Below, one piece after another: positions 53,531-62,169 of a stretch of 64,000 nucleotides of DNA (position 1 is its first letter; every line of letters begins with the position of its first letter). Source of the stretch: Metaphire vulgaris. Taxonomy: Eukaryota > Annelida > Clitellata > Crassiclitellata > Megascolecidae. The stretch spans positions 8,423,828-8,487,827 of the forward strand of contig CM030851.1 of the NCBI GenBank assembly GCA_018105865.1, in the 5' to 3' direction. The translations under genes and the position numbers were made by a program. The notes below the pieces were generated by a model. The model was not told the DNA's origin, did no database searches, and saw only the letters and a list, made by a program, of their open reading frames with translations.

Positions 53531-54470
53531 AATTTTGCTTTCTGCCAGCTCATTAGTGGCAATAGCTAGACTCAAAACTTTTCCATTTTTTTATTGTTAG
53601 TCTCTTTCCATCGATTACTGATTATCTGGTAGCTTTCAAAGTCTACCTTGATGTTATCCATCTACTTTGTCCTGGACCTTCCTCTTCCATTCTTTGTTTT
53701 ACCTTTTTGTTGTTGATCTTATCAAACCATCTGATTCCTATAATGATGAGACAGAAACAGATATTTTGGGAACATAATGAGGACCAATGGCATAATATAG
53801 AAAAGGAGATTATTCAGGGAAGAATGGAAGGAAGTTGATTAAGAGGAAGACCGCACACAAGATGGACGGATGGAATATATGACACAGTGCACATGGCCTT
53901 AGAAGAACTAAATAAAATGGTAAAGAGTGGAAAAGAATGGAGGAAACTCGTCCATGATATCACCAAGAGTCGATGTTGACCTGATGGAACGTGGTGGTGG
54001 TGGTGGTGGTGGTGCAGACTGTTTTACAAATTTCAAAATGCTACTATGTACTATATGGTTGTTTTAATCAATATTTATTATTTAAATGTACGGTAAGTAG
54101 TTATTTTACTGGAATCTGTTATTATTTGCCATTCCAAAATTATGCTTTCCGGAAACGGCTGAAGACCTACCTCTTTAACACATGCCTATCGCGATTGACT
54201 TTTGTAATGCACCTGCAAACATTATTTGGCACAGGCGCACTATAAATGCCAAGGAATGAATGAATGAATGAATGAATGAATGCTAAATTGTAAAATAATG
54301 TTTGTGTTTGTATAGGGTCCCCATTTTCCTATGCATTGCCTCTCGTGATGCTGCTTAGCCTCTTGTTTCGCATCCGTAGTGTGGAGTCAGTTTGTCGGAA
54401 GAATCACGGGATTGCGTGGGACAAATACACCGAGAGAGTGAAAAGTCGTTTAATCCCTTGGATCTATTGA
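45551..54470 (+). CDS. LBR: Lamin B receptor / delta14-sterol reductase family protein, complete
   Basis: The coding exons are 45551-45571, 46094-46438, 47610-47846, 48636-48819, 49361-49558, 50375-50595, 52036-52204, 52619-52699, 53252-53374 and 54316-54470. Phases fit and give 577 residues. Residues 1-122 are an Arg-Ser-rich basic head with SPAR repeats, as in the nucleoplasmic RS region of lamin B receptor, but with no Tudor domain before it. Then come a transmembrane segment at about 175-200 and the multi-span ERG24/C14-reductase domain, with FYNGRELNPR, TFWWSICRHPNYLG (R508) and a final GIAWDKYTERV...PWIY. Family members reduce the C14 double bond of sterol intermediates with NADPH in the ER or inner nuclear membrane. 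Two usual residues differ here: T515 where LGD is normal, and V549 where the HREARDE aspartate sits, so activity is uncertain. TM7SF2 is the other family name but lacks an RS head. Confidence 0.92.
46094..46438 (+). CDS. LBR: LBR exon 3, Arg-Ser-rich head
   Basis: The 345-base exon lies between TTTATCTAG and GTAAGA, phase 0. It encodes repeated SPAR and GSRSP units, then SLPKTPQKSPVRQSQRILER. In vertebrate LBR the equivalent SR region binds chromatin and is phosphorylated. Here the SP/TP sites suggest the same, by inference. Confidence 0.85.
46655..46915 (-). repeat. tRNA-derived SINE in LBR intron
   Basis: The minus strand reads GGCAGAAGTAGTTACACACT, GGGTTCAACCCCCG and AGGAGCCCCTAAGGTCAACT. 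Same family as 4257 and 55386. Confidence 0.75.
47610..47846 (+). CDS. LBR: LBR exon 4, acidic linker and first membrane segment
   Basis: The exon begins HAELVEHGN after AAAAATAG, has an acidic stretch (LDLKPEPESEKDKEK), then a hydrophobic span SAMGIIISAALVFVLVILCS. Donor GTG/GTTAGT, phase 0. The acceptor was chosen because it restores frame with both neighbours. Confidence 0.8.
48636..48819 (+). CDS. LBR: LBR exon 5
   Basis: The exon reads KQFGLGMPNLSKQVDF, then a membrane span, then PMGYVRMGQPLPEGGRLYYR. This matches the [21 protein letters not shown] segment of LBR. Donor AATG/GTGAGT. Confidence 0.9.
49361..49558 (+). CDS. LBR: LBR exon 6
   Basis: Starts at ATTACTTTAG/GTAACC and encodes two membrane spans (LALLANVFYIGLLYYF and VVVSAFVLTLCISLWLY), then a loop ending KCGETG at G/GTAAAG, phase 1. 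Confidence 0.88.
50375..50595 (+). CDS. LBR: LBR exon 7, signature FYNGRELNPR
   Basis: Encodes GCFFRDFYNGRELNPRLDNL and DLKFFFTTNIGVIGWE. This is the strongest family signature (FFIGRELNPR...DLKYFCELRPGLIGW). Ends CAG/GTAAGT, phase 0. Confidence 0.95.
51680..51860 (+). pseudogene. LINE ORF2 C-terminal fragment in LBR intron 7
   Basis: The translation gives GRRPRKSWIDDIFDWTNTEL, the W-DD-W block at the end of many LINE ORF2 proteins. Nearby CAAGGACT words (50990-51060, 51613-51670) may be part of the same repeat. Confidence 0.6.
52036..52204 (+). CDS. LBR: LBR exon 8
   Basis: After CATCTGTAG the exon encodes SCLVTTATVLYNGLGLHMVF and LLWQPFFSSIQVF. It is equivalent to the family's [20 protein letters not shown] segment, but the charged MDIIHDG positions are changed. 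Donor TTTG/GTAAGT. Confidence 0.9.
52619..52699 (+). CDS. LBR: LBR exon 9
   Basis: An 81-base exon encodes GAGYVIHRCSSYQKDMFRSN, matching GYVIFRGANSQKNAFRKNP of the family. It retains the QK and FR-NP positions used for NADPH binding in family structures. Confidence 0.88.
53252..53374 (+). CDS. LBR: LBR exon 10, RHPNYLG motif
   Basis: Encodes GFKIIPSGTGRPLLCTFWW and ICRHPNYLGTLLMATGWSLP, the conserved WW-RHPNYLG core. The aspartate that normally follows LG is threonine here. Donor GTG/GTAAGA. Confidence 0.94.
53720..54000 (+). pseudogene. LINE ORF2 C-terminal fragment in LBR intron 10
   Basis: LRGRPHTRWTDGIYDTVHMA and KEWRKLVHDITKSR match the LINE end pattern GRPRTRWxDxI...WRKLVxxVT. It is followed by a (GGT)n tail. 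One in-frame stop. Confidence 0.68.
54110..54290 (+). pseudogene. LINE 3' end with (GAAT)n tail
   Basis: FRKRLKTYLFNTCLSRL, then TATAAATGCCAAG and GAATGAATGAAT. It lies 25 bases from the last LBR acceptor. Confidence 0.65.
54316..54470 (+). CDS. LBR: LBR exon 11 and stop
   Basis: The last exon encodes SPFSYALPLVMLLSLLFRI, then SVCRKNHGIAWDKYTERV and ends IPWIY, TGA. It aligns with the family C-terminus ending PYIY. A possible poly(A) signal AATAAA is at 55226. Confidence 0.93.
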
Positions 54471-55331
54471 TCCAACTTCTGTGGATCGGGACTCTATTTA
54501 AGTTTGTTATACTGACTCGTTTACTTTATTCTCATAGAAGCCATATATGGGCAGCATTTTTCTTTTAGTGTTTAATATTAATGATTGTTGTTTAAACATC
54601 ATAGACTTTGTTACTGAGCCACAGATATAAACAAAGATGCATGATACTATATTATTATTGTAGACATAACCACTAGCACAGGACTGCAGTTTTTATGTTA
54701 AATGGTTTGTTATGAGACTATAAGTTATGTACTACATTCTGTTTTACTACTTTTAGATTTTCTGCAGTGCACAGTAACAGTTGTTATTAGATAAGACAAT
54801 TTATTTATAGTTTAAATTCCAAAGATCTGTTTTGACTTACATTCTACCTTTTATCTCTTTTCATGCAGTATTTTTTGAGTATTAATTGTGCACAGTTGTT
54901 TAGTAGCATTGCAAATATATGTTGTGCTGAAAGATAGACATAGGGCATTGTTGTGACAAACCTAAAGAGAGAGTATTGCTGAAGAAACTGGAGTTAGTTC
55001 TTGCTATGCTGGACCAGGTCATTCATGATTTTTAAAAATTAAATGGTGTTGTTTGAAACAGGAATTTTGTGGTGAAATCAGTTTACTAATGTACCCGTAC
55101 TAAAGAAATTTTGTCAAGCAGACACAAATGGGGCCCAACTCAAAAGCCCGTGGTTCACATTCTCTAGAAGTGCTTTCATGGCCTAAAAGGTTTCCAACCC
55201 TCCCATCATCAAATTGCTGCTTATAAATAAAATTGCAACTGTTTTTTTAATACATTTGGATCTTATTATATTAGTATTTTCTTACAATACTTTATTTAAC
55301 GTGTATAATACTGTATGTATGTATATATATA

Positions 55332-55363
<32 letters not shown>

Positions 55364-55385
55364 CATATGTATAATCCTAGTGATA
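54471..55385 (+). other. LBR 3' untranslated region and beyond
   Basis: AT-rich. AATAAA at 55226 is a possible poly(A) signal. A TA/TG microsatellite lies at 55314-55366. Confidence 0.4.
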
Positions 55386-55640
55386 AGGGGCGGGAAGTTA
55401 ACAGAGTGGTAACAATGTTGGATGATAGAGCAAGAGTTCACAGGCTCGAGACCTGCAGGAGCCCTAAGGTTGATTAAGCCTTACTCGCTAGGGGACAGTG
55501 GTAAAATGCTGCGATAAGTCAAGCAGGTATGCTGCGCGATGTACTAGCCTCGTATCCGTGGTATTGCACACCTGGCTGAGGGCTGTACCAACGGAGTTCA
55601 GCGCCACCCCATGAACCCGTGAGGCTTGGGAAGAACTTTG
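55386..55640 (+). repeat. tRNA-derived SINE
   Basis: GGGCGGGAAGTTAACAGAGT and CAGGCTCGAGACCTGCAGGA mark the tRNA-like head. The long body ends in a T run. Confidence 0.75.
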
Positions 55641-56482
55641 ACTTTTTTTGATTACTGATAAGCTTTGGATGTTGATGTATACTGTCAATTGTCTTGGCTA
55701 TGTTTTCTCTTTTAAGCACAGCATTTGTCATAAATTTTAGGGTATATTATATTATAATAAACAGAATTAACAGGCCTGATAATTCTGTTTGTTATACCTC
55801 TTCTTTCTCACTGTATACTACCTTGAAAAGTTTATGTTTAAACTACTCATATCCATTATTAGCTCTATTTTATATTTTGAAGTCTTTTGCCAGATTAAGT
55901 CATTTTTTTTTTTTTAATTTTACAGAACATTTTAAAATATAGTATTAAATGTTTTATTTTGTTCTTTGAATATTTTGTTTTATTACTGGATAAATGAAAA
56001 TATACAATGATTTTAGTTGTTCAATGTGTTTTTACTTGGTATTTTATTAGATCCTTATAATTTGCTGTTTGTGAGTGCAGGTCAGCTAACAATCTAAAAC
56101 AATTCTTGTTCTACAGTCTTTTGATTGCATAAAATTTGTGATTTGTTATTGCTGTGTTTAAATGTGCTGCTGTCAATTAGGACATGATTTTAAACCATTC
56201 AAGGGCATATACAATTTATACATGTATAAAAACATTGATTTGAAGCTGTGTTAGATTCAAAGATAAATGTAAAAAATATCGTTATGGTGGAAATGCAAAG
56301 ATCAGTAATAAGAAACTTGAAATTTGGTGGGATCTGATCAACAGCTTTGCAGGTTTTGTTTTCTGCATTAATTTATTAAAATTGTGGCACTTATTTATGT
56401 CCTGGATGCTTCATATTGCATCAGTAAGAATGTTAAGTTTCTGTTATAGTAATTACATTGGATGGTATTAGATATTTGCAAA

Positions 56483-57291
56483 GGTGGCAGGTCATTTAAT
56501 CCTAGTCTTTTAATCCCAGTCACTTAATCCCAGTCACTTAATCCCAAGTCTTTTAATCCTTGTGCAGATAATCCCAAGTCTTTTAATCCCTGTGCAGATA
56601 ATCCTCAGACACTTAATCCCTTCAGTCATTCTAGTTTTAATTCATACATGAGGCAGCCTACCCTTGCACTTAATTACAGAAACCCGGTTGACAATCCTAT
56701 AGATGAAGCATTCTCCCCTTGCATATAATACCTTGACACATTTGCCCCATCAATACCTTGAATTCATTCTATTTCAAATGCATACATGAGGCAGTCTACC
56801 CTTGCACTTAATGCCCTCACATAAACAGAAACCCGGTTGACCATCCTATATAAATCAATGAAAACAGTCAGTCAGTAAAATTTTAAAAGTTAACAAATCG
56901 TTGTTAGAAAAATTAAAATACTAGTTCATGATGGATATGAATTCTGGCTAAGAAGAAAGGCGGTATTGGAGATGTGTCAATCACTAAAATGTCCGGCCAC
57001 ATTCATACGTGTAGCTTAAAATATCGATTTTAAGTTCATATCTATTACTTTTTAACTTGTAACCATGTAACCATGTTTAACTATGTTTTTGTGACACAAA
57101 CATTTTTGAATTACATCTTTAAATAGGTTTTTGATATCTGTGAGTGTCTGTGTATTATATGCTCACCGGGATTAAAAGACTTGAGATTATCTGCACAGGG
57201 ATTAAAAGACTTGGGATTATCTGCACAAGGATTAAAAGACTTGGGATTAAGTGACTGGGATTAAAAGACTAGGATTAAATGACAGGGAACC
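56483..57291. mobile_element. Mutator-like element with subrepeated long terminal inverted repeats
   Basis: A 9-bp duplication ATTTGCAAA (56474-56482, 57292-57300) flanks about 130-base inverted repeats built of TCATTTAATCC, AGTCTTTTAATCCC and GTGCAGATAATCC units. The middle has a duplicated CATGAGGCAGTCTACCCTTG segment. No transposase. The duplication length and long repeats point to a MULE-type element. Confidence 0.85.
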
Positions 57292-57300
57292 ATTTGCAAA

Positions 57301-58110
57301 GCAACATTGTTATATAACATTGTTATATACATTTAGTTAACTTGTGTTCTTAAAGTTCTGTTTTATATGAATTTGAAAAGAGATGAAATAGAAAGAATAT
57401 ATTATTTGTGCTATTAAGGCAAGTTTCATTTGTTGATCCAATCAGCATTTGCAAATGCATTATTATAAGTTGTCATTTTAACGGTGTGATCTCGAATGTG
57501 AAATTTTGTGGAATGAATAACTGATTCTTTGTGTCACTTTGTCAAAATTGCATATTTTGTTATAGATCCCAGTGAACCTATCAGAGTCACCTGTAGACTG
57601 AAGCATTGAAGCAGTTTCTGGGGGCCCGTAAACTTCGTAAAGGGGCTACTTTCTCAAGATATCTCACCAACACCTCTGAACACAAAACACGCTGATGGCT
57701 CTAAGAGTGATGGTTCAATTGAAATTTAAATTCTGTGACTTAGATTTGCAATTTTCTGATTAAATGATCGAGAAAACTAGCTTATAAGTTAATTACAGTT
57801 AATTTAAAACTCAAATTATATGAGGTCCGCGAGTCATCACAAAAATTTCTAAGGGACCACCACACAAGAAATCCTAAACAGTTGAGAACCGCTGCTATAG
57901 AAGTTGTCAGATCTGGTGTGCAGGAGAGTAGGGCCCAACACAGTCTATAGCCTCACTGCCCTTTTGACGTTGACCATTGCCTGGCTGATAACATACCTTC
58001 CCCATAGCTATTTTAAGAGAGGCTGAGCGCCTAAGAATAAGCAGCTACTGTTGTGCTGCTTCCCAAGGCGCTATAGAAATCCACGAGATTTTACCTTACT
58101 TACTTACTTT
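57301..58110 (+). other. No gene; hAT remnant and SINE/LINE tail
   Basis: TTGAGAACCGCTGCTATAG at 57880 is one end of a CAGCGGTTCTCAACC element. 57930-58108 matches 60740-60905 and ends CGCTATAGAAATCCACGAGA plus TTAC repeats. Confidence 0.55.
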
Positions 58111-58618
58111 ATAGAGTCGGTTTCGTATGTTCAAATACTTACTTGCTTATCTCTTCACAGATGCTCCTCGCCGCAGCTTTGGATTTTCCTTGAAAGGAAG
58201 GATAGGCTGCGAAATTTTTAAAACGTGTTAAGAATTCATCTTAAATGCTTAGTATTTTAAAAAAATTACTTCCTGAATGAAGTGTAATAGTAAATTACTT
58301 AAGGCTTAACAGTAATTATTTGATTTATAGGACTTTGTATCGTTCGGAGTACCCTATCACCCCTCTGCACAGTGGAAACTCCCGTGTCAACGTGTAATTA
58401 CTCTAAATTTACATTTAAATCGCGAAGCAATTTGACTGTAGTCGCTAGATACAAAAATCGAACTTCATTCTTGTAGATCAAGAATTTTTATCTTCTTAAT
58501 TTAAATAGCTAGTAAAAGGTTTCTTTTCATTTGACTCCGTTACACAAGAACCCTCGTCGCGGTACGTTTGTAGTGTGATTGTTAAAGGGGAACTTAAAAA
58601 CAGTCTGATTTTTATAGC

Positions 58619-59153
58619 CAGTGTTTTAGTTTTAATAAATACTTCACTGAAAGTATTTAAATACTTTCATCAATACTTGGTTCTCTTGTAGTATTTAAAT
58701 AGTATTTAAATACCCAAATACCAGGGTAAGTATTTAAATACTGGCAAATAAGGTTTAAATACTTTTTAAATACTTGATAATGCATTTGACACGATTCGCC
58801 ACAGGCCCACAACCGTATTTTTTGTGTAAAGAAATGTTAGTTAAAATTATTTCTAACATTAAAATTATTTCTAACAATGTCAATGTAGACCTACTTAACT
58901 GTTCAACTGTCTAAAACCATCAGTAAAGAAAATTTAAAAATGAACAGTCTATAGGAGAAACGTTATAATTATGTGAAAATTGCAATAAATCCAAAGTATT
59001 TAAATTTCTTAAATACATCTAAATACTCTATGGTATTTAAATACTATTTAAATACTTAATTTTGGATGAGTATTTAAATACTTTCTTAAATACTGGACAA
59101 AGTATTTAAATAGTATTTAAATACTGAAAGTATTTAAATACTTTACAACACTG
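58619..59153. mobile_element. hAT-like element with TATTTAAATA palindromes
   Basis: Exact duplication TTTATAGC (58611-58618, 59154-59161). The ends are CAGTGTTTTAGTTTT and CTTTACAACACTG. The middle (GAAATGTTAGTTAAAATTAT) matches 30356-30829. Confidence 0.92.
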
Positions 59154-59255
59154 TTTATAGCGCTGTATTAGCAGAAATTTACTATTTAATTGACTGGTGC
59201 CAACAGTTTGCTGTGTTACATTCGTATCTTTTAAATGTGGTTTGGACGTGTCCTG

Positions 59256-59257
<2 letters not shown>

Positions 59258-59315
<58 letters not shown>

Positions 59316-59480
59316 TATGCAATTGGAAATGCTAATTTAAAGAGATGTGTTTTAACTTTTAAGCCGAGATCTGAAAATACTCAGTTTATTGGAAGATCTG
59401 ACAACCAGAGGGAGGGAGTTCCAGATTTTGGCCCAGAAATAGAAAAAGCTCTTACCAATTTCAGTGTTGGTTCTAGGAAT
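59258..59480 (-). pseudogene. LINE 3' end with AAT/ATT tail
   Basis: The minus strand reads as a LINE C-terminal block (WNSLPLVVRSSNKLSIFRSR) after one frame change. The microsatellite at 59258-59312 sits at its 3' side. Confidence 0.65.
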
Positions 59481-60739
59481 CTAGATACATTTAACAATGA
59501 ATCAGCAAACCTTGTTGTATGACAATGTTTTAAGCAGTTTAGCATAAGTTTTAAATATTGAGGTTGGCCAGACTGCAGTATTTTAAAAAACCAGGATACC
59601 CGTTTTGAATACAATTTTCTATTCTACCAGCAGCCAGTGAAACTTTGAAAGAACAAGTTTAGTATAATCATGCAAGACTATGTGAGCCTGAAAATAATTA
59701 TAATAATAACAGTAACAAAAGCAATAATAATATATGAGTTTGAAGTGCTTCAATAGGATCTGTCCTATGTGTAAACCACTGTAACCTTTGGGTATTAGAA
59801 CTGGTGCTATAGAAGTGCATAATTATTATTAACCTTGTTACCGAAGATGTGACCAAAACTGATTTCTTGACAATATATAGGACATTGCTGAGAGGAAGGG
59901 AGAGGGAGAGAGAGAGAGGGAGGGAGAGAGCATGTTGCACAATTGAGCTAAGCTGGTTCAAGATCATGATTGACTATCTCATCACTGCATTGTTTGCCAT
60001 TGGTCATTCTGATCTAGTTACTGCTTTATAACAGTGCAATATTATATGAATGGACAAATGAGTGAATTTAAACTGAACTAGTGTGTTAATACTAAGGTTG
60101 TTAACAGTTAACCCATTAACTGGTCCTAAGAGCAAGGACCGGTCCTTTTAACTTTGACCGGTTAACCGTAATTTCAATTTGAAAACACCAAAACGCTTTG
60201 TTGTAGCCGTGCAGGACACCGGCATTGGCGCCGGCGGCATCAAAACGCTTTGATGTTGGCACGACACCAAACTGCCGCTAATGAGCGGTTAACTGGTCTT
60301 TTTTTGAATGGTTAACTGGTCCTTCAAAACCAGCAGTCTTAATAACCTTAGTTAATACCTATGGCGCTGTACAGAAGATTGCAAATTAATTAGACAAGAA
60401 TAATTATGGTGTCAAGAGGTGAGATTCTGAAGCAATTAGTCTTCAGTTTCTTCCTCTGGCCTTGTAGATAATTGTAGTCTTGTCTGAACTATAAATGAAG
60501 ATGTGGGTTTCTGGTTTAGGAGCTTGAAGCTTATGTTAGACTCCACTGTGTTATTTTAAAATAAAATGATAGCATGTCACCCGAGTTCTAAATGTTGCAA
60601 GAAGATGCATAGCTGATAATGATGTCTGTAAGGCTAAATTTCGGAATAAATAGTTTGGGATATTTTGTGCATTGCTTGAGGTCTTCTGCTAATATTATTC
60701 CAGAAGTCATTTCCTCCGTAGCTACTGTATAACAACCTG

Positions 60740-60905
60740 CCCTGCCGCCCCAAGGATACACTGACCTTTGCCCGGCCAACAATTCACCATTCCTATAGTT
60801 ATTTCAAGAAAGATTAAGTGCACAAGAATAAGCAGCTACTACTGTACTATTTTCCAAAGTGCTGTATAAATTTATGCAGTTTTACTTACTTGTTTACTTA
60901 ATATG
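60740..60905 (+). repeat. SINE/LINE tail repeat, sister of 57930-58108
   Basis: AAGAATAAGCAGCTACT and AGTGCTGTATAAATTTATGC, then TTAC repeats. It ends about 93 bases before UGDH exon 1. Confidence 0.6.
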
Positions 60906-60997
60906 TTTCATAGTTAAGTGTTTTAGTGTATAGTGTCTGGTCAGTTACTATTTATTGAATTTTTAATTTAAGGTTGAAAATTGTGTTTTTCTTTTAG

Positions 60998-61168
60998 ATG
61001 TCAAGTGAGTCAAACATAACTCATATTTGTTGTATTGGAGCTGGATATGTGGGAGGTCCTACATGTGCTATTATTGCCTTAAAGTGTCCAGAGATTACGG
61101 TCACCGTTGTCGATCTCAGCGCTGAACGAATCAACCAGTGGAACTCCGATAATCTACCTATATTTGAG
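60998..61168 (+). CDS. UGDH: UDP-glucose 6-dehydrogenase, first coding exon (gene continues past the window)
   Basis: UDP-glucose 6-dehydrogenase oxidises UDP-glucose to UDP-glucuronate with two NAD+, supplying glycosaminoglycan synthesis in the cytosol. The exon runs from TTTTAG/ATG to GAG/GTATGA and encodes 57 residues. [15 protein letters not shown] carries the Rossmann GxGxxG (G14-G19). [16 protein letters not shown] carries the ribose-binding Asp39. These match the animal UGDH N-terminus almost residue for residue, and the next expected residues (PGL-EVV) were not found before 64000. The ATG directly follows the acceptor, so a non-coding leader exon must lie upstream, unseen. Confidence 0.93.
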
Positions 61169-61319
61169 GTATGACTGTATGTGAATGCTCTGCAATTTTG
61201 TTACAGAAATATTATTTAAAAATTACTTTTTTTGTAGAAGACATTTAGTTATTGAAATATGCACACATGTTATACAAGGTTAAATTACAGGTTCCAATTT
61301 CTATAGATGAAGTATATTT

Positions 61320-61392
61320 GTGCGCCATCGGCTGATGCCCTGGGCATTATGATAGTGGTGCTATAGAAGTTGATTGATTGATTGATTGAATG
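61320..61392 (+). mobile_element. 3' tip of the 27800 LINE family in UGDH intron 1
   Basis: GCGCCATCGGCTGATGCCCT through TATAGAAGTTGATTGATTG matches 29196-29271 with few changes, including the TGAT tail. It is severely 5'-truncated. Confidence 0.82.
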
Positions 61393-61939
61393 ATTCAACC
61401 ATAAGGAAAAACTAACAAGAACTGTTTTTAAAATGCCTTTTATGATATTCCTCTCCAGGCCAGGATGATTAAATGCATATTTTTATTGTGTTGATCAATT
61501 TATTCATTCATTTGATCTGACCTCCAACTGTAACACCAATTAGTGAGTGTCATGCAGAGCTGTCATGTTCAAGTACATGTTCAGGAAGTTTTGTTGAATT
61601 TGTGTGCTTCCTTTTGTGTTTGCATATGTTGTGAAAGGTTACTTTCCTACGCAAATACAGCTTTGGCGTGCATGAAAAATGGAAACACACACACATGCGT
61701 GCGCACACACACTCGCATGCGCGCGCACATGCACTTTGGATGGTTTATTTTCTCATAGCTGAAGAATATCCGAGAGCTTTATCTTGTGGAGTGCATACAT
61801 AATTCAAACAGCTACTATTAGCCCAGTTGGCATTTTCAAATCATATCAGGGATTAAAATTACTTTCAAATCTGTCAAGTGGCTTGGGCAAGTTTAAATTT
61901 ATGAATGGGACCATTCTATTAAACTGTGTTTCTTCGAAC

Positions 61940-62160
61940 ACCTTCCAAAGAAAGGTGACAAGAAGATTAAAGCCTTGATGTTAGGAATAATGGATGGTTC
62001 TATAACAAGAAAGGAAGGCCACACAGAGAATAGCGTGAAGACATTATGGAATGGGGTGGAAGCAGCCTGCAAGAACTGAGTCAAATAGCTCTACGTGCAT
62101 ATAGAAGGGACTGGGATCAGACTGTGAGGATGGCATCAGCCACAATGGGTGCTGAGCCCA
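61940..62160 (+). pseudogene. LINE ORF2 C-terminal fragment in UGDH intron 1
   Basis: ITRKGRPHREWREDIMEWGG and SLQELSQIALRAYRRDWDQ match the LINE end pattern GRPRREWxDDIxEW...LSxxAxDRxxWR. One in-frame stop lies between the first and second part. Confidence 0.68.
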
Positions 62161-62169
62161 TGGTTATCA

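Noticed and set aside
56483..57291. CRISPR-like array of AATCCC repeats
   Set aside because: The units form terminal inverted repeats of a transposon with a 9-bp target duplication, and the organism is an animal.
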